Source of the DNA: Paracoccaceae bacterium
Lineage (GTDB): Bacteria; Pseudomonadota; Alphaproteobacteria; Rhodobacterales; Rhodobacteraceae
Length of the DNA stretch: 41,390 bases
Assembly: GCA_013214575.1 (NCBI GenBank)
Contig: JABSSD010000198.1
Coordinates: 1 to 41,390, forward strand
Reading direction: 5' to 3'
Shown here: piece after piece, positions 7,247 to 15,254 of the stretch
Layout: the number at the start of each line of letters is the position of its first letter
Position numbering within the stretch: position 1 is the stretch's first letter
Notes under the pieces: model-generated
Seen by the model: only the letters and a program-made list of their open reading frames with translations
The model's database searches: none
What the model was told of the DNA's origin: nothing
Made by a program: the position numbers and the translations under genes

Positions 7247-8186
7247 GTATAATCAACCGATCAGCGGCAACGACCTGGCTAGGTTTTCGGGCCCGGGGAC
7301 CTTTATGAGATTGCCGCAGGCGGCGTCCCTTGCGGGTCTGGATGTGGCGGTGTTAGGAATCCCGATGGATATCGGCACCTCGTGGCGATCCGGCACCCGC
7401 TTCGGCCCCAAACAGATACGGGCCGAGAGCGCCATGATCCGGCCCTATAATATGGCCACCAAGGCGGCGCCATTTGATTACCTGCAAATCGCCGATATCG
7501 GTGATCTTGCGATCAACACCTTCTCGTTGCCGGACAGCCTGCGTATCATCGAGTCCAGCTATGACGCGATTGTGGCCACCAATGTGGTGCCGGTGGCGAT
7601 GGGCGGCGATCACTCGATCACCCTGCCGATCCTGCGCTCCATCGCCAAGAAATATGGCCCGGTGGCGGTGGTGCATGTGGATGCCCATGCGGATGTCAAT
7701 GACGAGATGTTCGGCGAAAAGGAAACTCATGGCACCGTGTTTCGCCGGGCCTATGAGGAAGGTCTGATACAGGCGGACAAGACTTATCAGGTTGGACTGC
7801 GCGGAACCGGCTATGCGGCCAGCGATTTCACCGAGGCGCAGGGCTGGGGCTTTCAGCAATTCCCGGCGGCTGAACTGTGGCATCGGTCGCTGAGCAATCT
7901 GGGTGCGGAAATACGGCGCGATATTGGCAATAGGCCGACCTATCTGACCTATGATATTGACAGTCTTGATCCGGCCTATGCACCGGGCACCGGAACTCCC
8001 GAGATCGGCGGCTTGACGACTCCACAGGCGTTGGAACTGATCCGGGCCTTGCGGGGGGTGAATATTGTCGGCTGTGATCTGGTCGAGGTGTCGCCGCCGT
8101 ATGACACCACCGGCAACACCGCCTTGACGGGCGCCAACCTGTTGTATGAGATGCTGTGCATACTGCCGGGTGTGACAACAAAATAA
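7239..8186 (+). CDS. Agmatinase/guanidino-acid hydrolase-family ureohydrolase, paralogue 2
   Basis: A 315-residue ureohydrolase with intact metal ligands: MGGDHS (121-126), DAHAD (148-152) and YDIDSLDP (238-245). The loop after the second motif, VNDEMFGEKETHGT, resembles what I recall of guanidinobutyrase/guanidinopropionase-like enzymes more than classical agmatinase, so the two neighbours probably act on different guanidino substrates or form a mixed oligomer. Start ATG 7239 lies inside the last codons of paralogue 1. A hairpin follows the stop. Confidence 0.85.
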   Translation: MTEYNQPISGNDLARFSGPGTFMRLPQAASLAGLDVAVLGIPMDIGTSWRSGTRFGPKQIRAESAMIRPYNMATKAAPFDYLQIADIGDLAINTFSLPDSLRIIESSYDAIVATNVVPVAMGGDHSITLPILRSIAKKYGPVAVVHVDAHADVNDEMFGEKETHGTVFRRAYEEGLIQADKTYQVGLRGTGYAASDFTEAQGWGFQQFPAAELWHRSLSNLGAEIRRDIGNRPTYLTYDIDSLDPAYAPGTGTPEIGGLTTPQALELIRALRGVNIVGCDLVEVSPPYDTTGNTALTGANLLYEMLCILPGVTTK

Positions 8187-8191
8187 GATGG

Positions 8192-8222
8192 CTCCCCAAA
8201 TCCAATTGTGGCTTTGGGGCCG
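8192..8222 (+). terminator. Hairpin behind the ureohydrolase pair, weak terminator
   Basis: CCCCAAA and TTTGGGG form a 7-bp stem around a 12-nt loop just after the TAA of paralogue 2, but no T-run follows. It may cause partial termination or stabilise the 3' end of the mRNA. Confidence 0.35.
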
Positions 8223-8247
8223 CATCACAGCGGGGGGCGGCTGAGGT

Positions 8248-8691
8248 ATGGGACGAATTATGATATTTGGCTGGATTTGTTTGGCCGCTGTTGTGGTGGT
8301 GCTGGGCTTGATCCGGCTGGCTCCGGTTGACCCGATTGACTGGAACATCCAACCGGAGTTTTCCGAGGATAAGAGGTTTCGCGGTGGTGTGTTCCGGGTG
8401 GTGCAAACTGGCCCAAGCGGGTTGGCCCGGTTTGATCGGGTGGCCAGTGCCGCACCGCGGACCAAACTGCTGGCAGGCTCCGTCGAGGACGGCTTGGCGA
8501 CCTATGTGACCCGGACCAAATTTATGGGATTTCCCGATTATACCACGGCACGACAAGACGGGGATTTTCTGAAAGTCTATGCCCGGCTGCGATTTGGACG
8601 GTCAGATCTGGGCGTGAACGGGGCGCGGATTGCCGACTGGTTGTTGCAAATGGGACTTCAGGCGGTTCCCGAGGCGACGTCGATCGACTAG
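8248..8691 (+). CDS. DUF1499 domain-containing membrane-anchored protein
   Basis: A 147-residue protein with one N-terminal hydrophobic segment (residues 6-23) followed by a soluble domain matching what I recall of DUF1499: VTRTKFMGFPDYTT, then a hydrophilic stretch and ARLRFGRSDLGVN near the end. The function of the family is unknown. An alternative ATG at 8260 gives MIFGWICLA and would shorten the protein by four residues; GAGG at 8243-8246 is too close to the first ATG and better spaced for the second. Same strand as the ureohydrolases but separated by 61 bp and a hairpin, so co-regulation is uncertain. Confidence 0.75.
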   Translation: MGRIMIFGWICLAAVVVVLGLIRLAPVDPIDWNIQPEFSEDKRFRGGVFRVVQTGPSGLARFDRVASAAPRTKLLAGSVEDGLATYVTRTKFMGFPDYTTARQDGDFLKVYARLRFGRSDLGVNGARIADWLLQMGLQAVPEATSID

Positions 8692-8701
8692 CAATCGGCG
8701 T

Positions 8702-9001
8702 TTACAGCTGCAGATATGAGGCGACCGGGCTGTCGTCGCTTTGGTTTTGATCCAGCGAGGAGGACAGGCAGCCCTGCTGCACCTCGCGCCACATCGGCAC
8801 ATTCAGCGACATTTGGCACTGCGCCATGAACATGCGTCCGTCAACCTGCAGACAGATGGTCTGGCCCATTTCCACCCGTGATCCAGACCGGTCGGTGCAA
8901 TAGCACTCGATGGTCTTGCCACCGGGGACAACGACATCAGACAGCAGGGGTTGGGCCCACAGGGCAAGGGTGGCGGCGATAACGGCTCTGGCATGTTGCA
9001 T
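8702..9001 (-). CDS. Small secreted cysteine-containing protein, function unknown
   Basis: A 99-residue product with a hydrophobic N-terminus resembling a signal peptide (about residues 1-22, ending LLSDV). The mature part contains five cysteines (ECYC, TIC, AQC, QGC), suggesting disulfides in the periplasm. I do not recognise a family. It is convergent with the DUF1499 gene (10 bp between stops) and divergent from prfA, so it must have its own promoter in 9002-9063. Confidence 0.6.
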   Translation of the reverse strand: MQHARAVIAATLALWAQPLLSDVVVPGGKTIECYCTDRSGSRVEMGQTICLQVDGRMFMAQCQMSLNVPMWREVQQGCLSSSLDQNQSDDSPVASYLQL

Positions 9002-9063
9002 GGCGCTAGCATATCACAAGGATCAGGCCAGACCAAATTTCACCACAAGCGGATCACCCACCT

Positions 9064-10119
9064 ATGGTTCCCGAACAACGTCTTGAACAGATCATTCAGC
9101 GGTTTCAGTATCTTGAAGCCTTGATGTCCGATGGCACCAGTGGCAGCGATATTGCCCAGCTGGCCAAGGAGTACTCGGACCTGCGCCCGGTTGTGGAACA
9201 GATCATGTCCTATCGACGGCTCATTTCCGATCTGGGTGACGCACAAGAGATGCTGTCGGACCCGGATATGAAGGGGCTTGCCGAAGAGGAAATCCCGCTG
9301 CTGAAGGCGGCGATACCGGCTGCCGAGACTGCCTTGCAACTGGCGTTATTGCCGAAAGACGCGGCAGACACCAAGCCGGCCATGCTGGAAATTCGCCCCG
9401 GTACCGGCGGCGACGAGGCGGCGCTGTTTGCCGCAGACCTGCTGCGCATGTACCAGCGCTACTCCGAAGCGCGTGGCTGGAAGTTCGAGGTTCTGGAGGA
9501 ACAATTCACCGAATTGGGCGGCATCAAGGAAGTTGTGGCCCATATCAAAGGTGAAAATGTCTTTGCCCGAATGAAGTTCGAATCTGGTGTGCACCGGGTG
9601 CAGCGGGTTCCGACCACTGAAAGTGGCGGCCGTATCCACACCTCGGCTGCAACTGTCGCGGTGCTGCCCGAGGCCGAAGATGTGGATATCGAGATCAACG
9701 CCACGGACCTGCGCATTGATACCATGCGGGCCTCCGGTGCCGGTGGTCAGCACGTGAACACCACCGATTCTGCGGTGCGCATCACCCATCTGCCCACTGG
9801 AGTCGTTGTCACCAGCTCGGAAAAATCGCAGCACCGCAACCGTGAGATTGCGATGCAGGTGCTGAAGACCCGGCTGTATGATCTGGAACGTCAGCGGGTG
9901 GACAGTGAACGCTCGGCGGACCGCGCGGCGCAGGTGGGGTCGGGGGATCGCTCGGAACGCATCCGCACCTATAATTTCCCGCAGGGCCGGATGACCGATC
10001 ACCGTATCAACCTGACGCTCTACAAGCTGGATCAGGTGATGGCCGGGGATCTGGACGAGGTGATCAACGCCTTGCTGGCGGACAATCAGGCGCGGCTTCT
10101 GGCCGAAATGGGCCAATGA
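9064..10119 (+). CDS. prfA: Peptide chain release factor 1
   Basis: A 351-residue class I release factor that recognises UAA/UAG stop codons and triggers peptidyl-tRNA hydrolysis on the ribosome. The GGQ catalytic loop is at 227-229 ([10 protein letters not shown]) and its Gln is the target of PrmC methylation. The codon-recognition tripeptide reads P-T-T (183-185), the RF1 PxT class rather than the RF2 SPF class. The start ATG 9064 has only a weak purine stretch (AAGCGGA) upstream. The stop overlaps the start of prmC by 4 bp, the usual prfA-prmC arrangement, so enzyme and substrate are made together. Confidence 0.97.
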   Translation: MVPEQRLEQIIQRFQYLEALMSDGTSGSDIAQLAKEYSDLRPVVEQIMSYRRLISDLGDAQEMLSDPDMKGLAEEEIPLLKAAIPAAETALQLALLPKDAADTKPAMLEIRPGTGGDEAALFAADLLRMYQRYSEARGWKFEVLEEQFTELGGIKEVVAHIKGENVFARMKFESGVHRVQRVPTTESGGRIHTSAATVAVLPEAEDVDIEINATDLRIDTMRASGAGGQHVNTTDSAVRITHLPTGVVVTSSEKSQHRNREIAMQVLKTRLYDLERQRVDSERSADRAAQVGSGDRSERIRTYNFPQGRMTDHRINLTLYKLDQVMAGDLDEVINALLADNQARLLAEMGQ

Positions 10120-10958
10120 GCGGCGCCCGGACCGCAGCGCAGGCGATGGTTACCGCCACCGCACGGCTGCGCGCCGCCGGGGTGCCGGACCCGGCCCGTG
10201 ATGCCCGCGTGTTGCTGGCCCATGCGGCCCGGATCGAGGCCAGCCGGGTCACCCTGATCGCCCCTGAGGATCTGGATCCTGATATTGCCGACCGCTATGA
10301 ACAGTTGATTGCGCTGCGGGCCATTCGGGTGCCAGTGTCGCATTTGTTGGGCGAGCGCGCGTTTTATGGTCGCCGGTTCAAAGTGTCGGGTGATGTTCTG
10401 GATCCGCGTCCGGAAACCGAATGCCTGATCGAGGCGGCCCTTGCATTGCCGTTTCAGCGGCTGTTGGATCTGGGCACCGGCTCGGGTTGCATTCTGGTGA
10501 CGCTGCTGGCGGAACAACCGCTGGCCACCGGCCTTGGGGTGGATCTAAGCGAAGCCGCCTGTTTGCAGGCCAGCGCCAATGCGGTGCTGCAGCGGGTGCA
10601 AGCGCGGGCTGATATTCGCCAATCGGACTGGTTTCAGACCGTGGATGGAAAATTTGATCTCATCGTCTCCAACCCGCCCTATATCGCGCTGTCTGAAATG
10701 CCGGGTCTGTCGGCCGAGGTGCGCGACCACGAACCGCAAATGGCGCTGACTGATGGCGGTGACGGTTTGGGCGCCTATCGCCGTATCGCCAGCGAGGTGG
10801 GGAATTTTCTTACCCCGGGCGGTCGCCTGTTGGTTGAAATCGGCCCAACCCAGGCGGTGGCGGTGGCGGGTCTGTTCGAGCAGGCCGGCCTGCGTCAGAT
10901 CCGGGTGGTTCAGGATTTGGATGGCCGGAATCGAGTGGTTTGTGCGCAAGCCGACTAA
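10116..10958 (+). CDS. prmC: Release factor glutamine N5-methyltransferase
   Basis: A 280-residue SAM-dependent methyltransferase that modifies the Gln of the GGQ loop of RF1/RF2. The N-terminal helical RF-binding domain spans about 1-85. The SAM site has [11 protein letters not shown] (116-126), and the substrate-glutamine motif NPPYI is at 186-190. Length is normal for HemK/PrmC. It overlaps prfA by 4 bp. The following gene is 226 bp away with its own likely promoter region. Confidence 0.96.
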   Translation: MSGARTAAQAMVTATARLRAAGVPDPARDARVLLAHAARIEASRVTLIAPEDLDPDIADRYEQLIALRAIRVPVSHLLGERAFYGRRFKVSGDVLDPRPETECLIEAALALPFQRLLDLGTGSGCILVTLLAEQPLATGLGVDLSEAACLQASANAVLQRVQARADIRQSDWFQTVDGKFDLIVSNPPYIALSEMPGLSAEVRDHEPQMALTDGGDGLGAYRRIASEVGNFLTPGGRLLVEIGPTQAVAVAGLFEQAGLRQIRVVQDLDGRNRVVCAQAD

Positions 10959-11184
10959 ATGGGATGCGTTTGGCCGCTAAATCAGCATTTTTGATCGAAA
11001 AAAGTGGAAAAATCCCATCCTGCCCCTTGTCTGGATGTGCTGGACAGGGTTACACATAGGTGTCGCAGAGTGTTCGGTTTAAAATCCTTACCGGCGACAC
11101 CAAGCCCAAAATGGTCGATGATCCGGCGCTAATAGGTGCACTTTGGGATCTGCGACGCAACGAATCAAGGCTGACGTTAAACAA

Positions 11185-11907
11185 ATGAGATCGTCTAAAA
11201 CACGTTCGCGGTCGAAATCGAACCGCAATCGCCCCACTGGTGGTGGTAATGTTGTGAACCGGGTGTTCGATAGCTCGGGCCCAGAGGGCAAGGTGCGTGG
11301 CACCCCGCAACAAATCATCGACAAATACAATCAACTGGCGCGCGATGCCCAGTTGGGCAATGATGGGGTCGCCGTTGAGAACTTCCAACAGCATGCAGAG
11401 CATTATATGCGAATGCTGGGAGAGGCTCAGCGCGAGCAGGATACCCGCCGCGAAGAGCAGGAACGGCAAAATCGCGAGCGCCAGGTTGAGCGCGACCGGG
11501 AACGCGCCGAGCGTCAGGAGCGCGATGCCGCGGCCCGCAGTGACGCTGCGGCCCGGAATGAACCGGCAGCCGCCCCTCGCGATGATCCGGCAGGGGCGCC
11601 ACAGCCTGATGTCCTGGAGGTGAGCAACACGGTCGAACCGGCAGCGGATTCCGGTCTGGTCGAGACGCCGGAAAGCAAACCTAAGAAAACCAGCACACGC
11701 CGCCCGCGGACGCGCAAACCCGCTCCAAAACCTCAGGAACCAGTCGCCATCAAAGCGGTAGAGGAACCTGCGGCAGCTAAGGCTGAAACACCAGTGGCGC
11801 CGGTCGCGCCCAAGGTTGAGGCGCCGGTTGCGCCGGTCGCACCCAAGGTTGAGGCGCCAGCGGCGTCAGACCGTAAGACTGGCGATACGCCTGAAGCGGC
11901 TGAGTAA
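11185..11907 (+). CDS. DUF4167 domain-containing protein
   Basis: About 240 residues. The start at ATG 11185 gives the basic MRSSKTRSRSKSNRNR typical of the family; the open frame extends 14 codons upstream without a family-like sequence. The DUF4167 core covers about residues 25-85 (VFDSSGPEGKVRGTPQQI, NQLARDAQLGND, QHAEHYMRML). It is followed by a long Glu/Arg/Gln-rich helix likely to be a coiled coil and a low-complexity Ala/Pro tail with tandem APVAPKVE units. Function is unknown. The basic N-terminus suggests nucleic-acid or ribosome contact (inference). An intrinsic terminator follows. Confidence 0.85.
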   Translation: MRSSKTRSRSKSNRNRPTGGGNVVNRVFDSSGPEGKVRGTPQQIIDKYNQLARDAQLGNDGVAVENFQQHAEHYMRMLGEAQREQDTRREEQERQNRERQVERDRERAERQERDAAARSDAAARNEPAAAPRDDPAGAPQPDVLEVSNTVEPAADSGLVETPESKPKKTSTRRPRTRKPAPKPQEPVAIKAVEEPAAAKAETPVAPVAPKVEAPVAPVAPKVEAPAASDRKTGDTPEAAE

Positions 11908-11928
11908 GCCTGTTTAATAGAGACAGAG

Positions 11929-11961
11929 AAAAGCCCCGGTCCAGTTGGACCGGGGCTTTTT
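11929..11961 (+). terminator. Intrinsic terminator of the DUF4167 gene
   Basis: AAGCCCCGGTCC (11931-11942), loop AGTT, then GGACCGGGGCTT (11947-11958): a perfect 12-bp stem followed by a short T-run. It lies 22 bp past the stop codon. Confidence 0.93.
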
Positions 11962-12056
11962 GCATTTGGGGCGCCGTGGTGACGCCCCGCAGAATGTCAA
12001 AGCCATAGAGGTTCTCGCGAACTGGGGATTGGAAAATCCTTAGGCGGGTGTCGCCG

Positions 12057-12902
12057 TCAGGTCCCAGGGTTCAAGCTGCGCGCCAGGGCGCAGAACGCTT
12101 CGAGACCAACCTGCTCTGCGCGCTCGGTCGGAGGAATGCCCGCAGCCTTCAGGTGGTCTTCGATGTCCGGAGACACGCTTTTCAACGCCGATCGCAGCAT
12201 TTTCCTGCGCTGGTTGAAGGCGGCGGCCACCACCTGATTCAGGGTGCCCGCATCGGCCGGAAACCGAGGTTCGGGCAGCGCCGTCAGATGGACAACTGCG
12301 CTGGACACCTTTGGTGGTGGGGTGAAGGCTCCGGGCGGTAGCGACATCACGATATGCGGCTCGGCGCGCCACTGTGCCAACAGGGCGAGGCGGCCATATT
12401 TCTTGCTGCCCGGCTGCGCCACTATGCGTTCGGCCACTTCGCGCTGGAACATCAGGGTCAGGCTCTGCCAGAACGGCGGCCATTGTTTGGGGGTCAGCCA
12501 GCGCACCAGCAATTCGGTGCCGATATTATAGGGCAGGTTGGCAGCAACCCGGATTGGCGAGGTCAGGTGCTCAAGTGGATTGATCTCCAGCGCATCGCCT
12601 TCGATCACCTGCAGGCGATTGGGGTAGGCGGCGGCGATCTGGGCCAGCGCGGGCAGGCAGCGTGCGTCTTTCTCGACGGCCAGCACCCGTCGGGCCCCCT
12701 CGGCCAGCAGGCCTCGGGTCAAACCACCAGGGCCGGGGCCGATTTCCAATACGTCGCAACCGGACAGATCACCGGCCAGGCGGGCGATCTTGGCCGTCAG
12801 GTTCAGGTCCAGCAGAAAGTTCTGGCCCAGAGATTTGCGGGCGGAGAGTTGGTGGTCTGCAATAACCTCGCGCAGGGGAGGCAGGCTGTCGATGGTGGTC
12901 AT
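12057..12902 (-). CDS. rsmA: 16S rRNA (adenine1518/1519-N6)-dimethyltransferase
   Basis: 281 residues from ATG 12902; the 24 extra upstream codons are not family-like. It dimethylates two adjacent adenines in the 3' hairpin of 16S rRNA during 30S maturation. Visible motifs: [14 protein letters not shown] (19-32), SAM motif [13 protein letters not shown] (53-64), acidic VEKD (76-79), EGDAL (101-105) and the catalytic NLPYNIGTE (122-130), with the C-terminal RRKMLRS helix. It is the last gene of the envelope/pdxA cluster, 115 bp past pdxA, and that gap holds one interspersed repeat. Confidence 0.96.
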   Translation of the reverse strand: MTTIDSLPPLREVIADHQLSARKSLGQNFLLDLNLTAKIARLAGDLSGCDVLEIGPGPGGLTRGLLAEGARRVLAVEKDARCLPALAQIAAAYPNRLQVIEGDALEINPLEHLTSPIRVAANLPYNIGTELLVRWLTPKQWPPFWQSLTLMFQREVAERIVAQPGSKKYGRLALLAQWRAEPHIVMSLPPGAFTPPPKVSSAVVHLTALPEPRFPADAGTLNQVVAAAFNQRRKMLRSALKSVSPDIEDHLKAAGIPPTERAEQVGLEAFCALARSLNPGT

Positions 12903-12982
12903 ATTGTTTCTAACTTGGGGCTGGACGTTGGGGCAGGACATTGGGGCTGGGCGTTTTTTTGGGGAGGGCTTCAAAATTTTAT

Positions 12983-13015
12983 GCCTCCGGCGGGGATATT
13001 TGCAGCCAGATGAAG
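12983..13015 (+). repeat. Short interspersed intergenic repeat, copy B
   Basis: GCCTCCGGCGGGGATATTTG then CAGCCAGATGAAG. It has the same GCCTCCGGCGG head as copy D and the same tail type as the others. It ends 3 bp before the pdxA stop codon (minus-strand gene). Confidence 0.75.
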
Positions 13016-13017
13016 GA

Positions 13018-13989
13018 TCAAGCGGTTTTGGCCATGGTCTGCGCCATTTTGAGCGCTTCGATCAGGCTGCTGGGATTGGCCTGTCCCAAGCCTGCGATAT
13101 CACAGGCGGTGCCGTGATCCGGGGAGGTGCGAATGAAGGGTAGGCCGAGGGTGACATTGACGCCGCGGTCAAAATCCAGTGTTTTGATCGGGATCAGCGC
13201 CTGGTCGTGGTACATGCAGATGGCCGCATCGTAGCGGGCGCGGGCGGCGGCGTGGAACAGGGTGTCGGCGGGATGTGGACCGGTGAGATCATAGCTGTCA
13301 GTCTGCATGTCTTGAAGCAGGGCATTGATCCAGTCGAGTTCCTCGGAACCCATGGCGCCGCCTTCGCCCGCATGAGGGTTCAGGCCGGCCACTGCGATGC
13401 GCGGGTGAGGGATGCCGAATTGGTTTTGCAAACCTTTGACGGTGATCTCGATGGTTTCGCGCAGCAGAACCGGGGTCAGACGCCGGGGCACCTGGGCCAG
13501 GGCAATATGAATGGTGGCAGGCACCACCCGCAACTGCTCACAGGCCAGCATCATCACCACGCGGTTGCGCCCGGCCAGCGCCGCCAGAAATTCGGTGTGG
13601 CCCGGATAGGCGAAATCTGCGCCGTCGATCAGGGCTTTCTTATGGATCGGTGCGGTGCAGAGCGCCGAGGCCTGGCCGCTTTGGACAAGGCTGACGGCGG
13701 TTTCGATCGACTGGATGACACCTGCGGCGTGCCGCGCAACAGGCAGTCCTGCGATGGCGGCACCGTCAAAAGCCATGGGAAAAACCGGCAGTGCGGTGGC
13801 GCAGACAGTCAGGGCTTCGGCAGGGGTGGAAATTTCCACAAACGCAGTGCCCTCAGGAAGATGACGGGGATCGCCGATCCAGAAAAAAGGGCAACTGTCG
13901 CGCAGCTTGTCCCAGGCCTTGGCAGCGATTTCAGGGCCCACTCCGGCGGGTTCCCCACAGCTGAGGGCAATGGGGGGGATTGGGCTCAT
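13018..13989 (-). CDS. pdxA: 4-hydroxythreonine-4-phosphate dehydrogenase
   Basis: A 323-residue NAD-dependent enzyme of the DXP-dependent pyridoxal 5'-phosphate pathway; it oxidises 4-phosphohydroxy-threonine to a product used by PdxJ. Family signs: [10 protein letters not shown] near the N-terminus (11-20), PGHTEFLA (129-136), and the three metal-binding histidines at 161 ([10 protein letters not shown]), 206 ([10 protein letters not shown]) and 261 ([12 protein letters not shown]). Its start overlaps the end of surA by 4 bp, the surA-pdxA-rsmA order being widespread in proteobacteria. Confidence 0.96.
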   Translation of the reverse strand: MSPIPPIALSCGEPAGVGPEIAAKAWDKLRDSCPFFWIGDPRHLPEGTAFVEISTPAEALTVCATALPVFPMAFDGAAIAGLPVARHAAGVIQSIETAVSLVQSGQASALCTAPIHKKALIDGADFAYPGHTEFLAALAGRNRVVMMLACEQLRVVPATIHIALAQVPRRLTPVLLRETIEITVKGLQNQFGIPHPRIAVAGLNPHAGEGGAMGSEELDWINALLQDMQTDSYDLTGPHPADTLFHAAARARYDAAICMYHDQALIPIKTLDFDRGVNVTLGLPFIRTSPDHGTACDIAGLGQANPSSLIEALKMAQTMAKTA

Positions 13990-15254
13990 TTTATCACGAT
14001 TTCGGCGTCAGCACGCAGCTGTTCAATGAAACTGTCGGAGTAGGCCTCAAGCCGTTGTTGGGTGAGCGCATTTGCGACCCCCTGACGGCCGTCGTCCTCG
14101 CCGCTGCCCAGATCAGCGGTGCGGCCGCACATCATCAGCAGCACCAGGGTTTGGCCATTGTTGCGGGTCAGCACGGCTGAGGTCTCGCCGCTGTCAAGTT
14201 TTGCCAGCTCCAGCGCCACATCCTGCGGGATCTCCGCCGGGGCCAGGCTCTGGATCTCCAGCACCGCGGGATCCTGGTCTTTGGCGATGCCGTAGAGGTC
14301 GTCACAGGTGTCGATCTGGGCGGCGACCTGTTGCGCGGTTGCCTGCGCCTGCGGGCTGTGACCACCGGCAATCAGGTAGCTGGCGTATTCGATAGCCGCA
14401 AAGCGAGGGACGGCCCCGGCGACTTCCCGGACGTCGCGCATCTGAAATAGGGCAATGGCACCCTGTACTTGCAGCGGCGAGGTGATTTCGCCTGCGTTCA
14501 GAGCCAACACAACCTCCTGCAGTTGTGGCGGTAGCTTGGTCAGCGAGACCCAGGGCAGGTGACCCTGATTGTTGCGGCTGTCGGCAGCGGAATATTGTGT
14601 CGCGGCGGATGAAAAGGCTGCAAAGCTGTCCAGCTGGCTGATTTGTTCTGCGAGTTCTTTAACCTGACCCACATTCTGTTCATTGATCGGGATGATCACT
14701 TCGGACAGCAGCACTTGCACGCCACCGGTGCCGGCCCGGCCCATGGCCCGGTCGATTTCGCTTTCACTGGGGCGCGCTAGGGACAGGAACCGCGAGCCGA
14801 CATAGTCCCGCCAGCTCAGGCCGGCAATGGTGTAGTCGCGCAGGGTTTCGGGGGCCACATCATTTTCCGCCAGCGCCTTGAGAAATTCCTCGAGGGTCAG
14901 GTTGGCCCGACCGGCGAATTCGGTCATGCCAAGGGTAATCGCCTCTTCGGAGATCGTGATCCCCGCCTGGGCCGTGGCCTCTTGCTGCAGCCGGTCGTTG
15001 ATCAGATCCTCAAGCGCCCGTTTATTGGGGTCGCCTGGGGTGCCAAGCAGCCGCATGAACTGGGTCCGTTGTTCCAGTTCATAATTTGTGATCACCGATT
15101 CATTGACGGTGATAGCTGGCGAAAATAACCCCTGTGCTGACGTGGATTGCGGCACAATGACCGCCGTACCAAGAAAGAGGGCCGTGTAGGTTACACGGGC
15201 TGTGCCGCGGACCAGATCCGGGGCAGAGAACCAAGACTTTAGGAATTGCTGCAT
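13986..15254 (-). CDS. surA: SurA-type periplasmic chaperone / peptidylprolyl isomerase
   Basis: 422 residues with an N-terminal signal sequence (hydrophobic VTYTALFLGTAVIV, likely cleavage near STSA-QG at ~40/41). The SurA N-domain begins AITVNESVITNYELEQR and continues through ALEDLINDRL. A parvulin-like domain follows at about 172-277 (VQVLLSEVIIPI, then LPWVSLTKLPPQL), and a C-terminal helix closes the chaperone core. It should escort outer-membrane proteins such as LptD to the BAM machinery. Its start lies 16 bp inside the end of lptD, so the two are coupled, and it overlaps pdxA by 4 bp. Whether the parvulin domain is active is unclear. Confidence 0.9.
   Translation of the reverse strand: MQQFLKSWFSAPDLVRGTARVTYTALFLGTAVIVPQSTSAQGLFSPAITVNESVITNYELEQRTQFMRLLGTPGDPNKRALEDLINDRLQQEATAQAGITISEEAITLGMTEFAGRANLTLEEFLKALAENDVAPETLRDYTIAGLSWRDYVGSRFLSLARPSESEIDRAMGRAGTGGVQVLLSEVIIPINEQNVGQVKELAEQISQLDSFAAFSSAATQYSAADSRNNQGHLPWVSLTKLPPQLQEVVLALNAGEITSPLQVQGAIALFQMRDVREVAGAVPRFAAIEYASYLIAGGHSPQAQATAQQVAAQIDTCDDLYGIAKDQDPAVLEIQSLAPAEIPQDVALELAKLDSGETSAVLTRNNGQTLVLLMMCGRTADLGSGEDDGRQGVANALTQQRLEAYSDSFIEQLRADAEIVIK

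Noticed and set aside
10959-11184. Possible small gene or riboswitch between prmC and the DUF4167 gene
   Set aside because: Only weak inverted repeats (CCCTTGTC/GACAGGG) and AT-rich patches; no frame with a ribosome site and no recognised aptamer. Probably just a promoter region.
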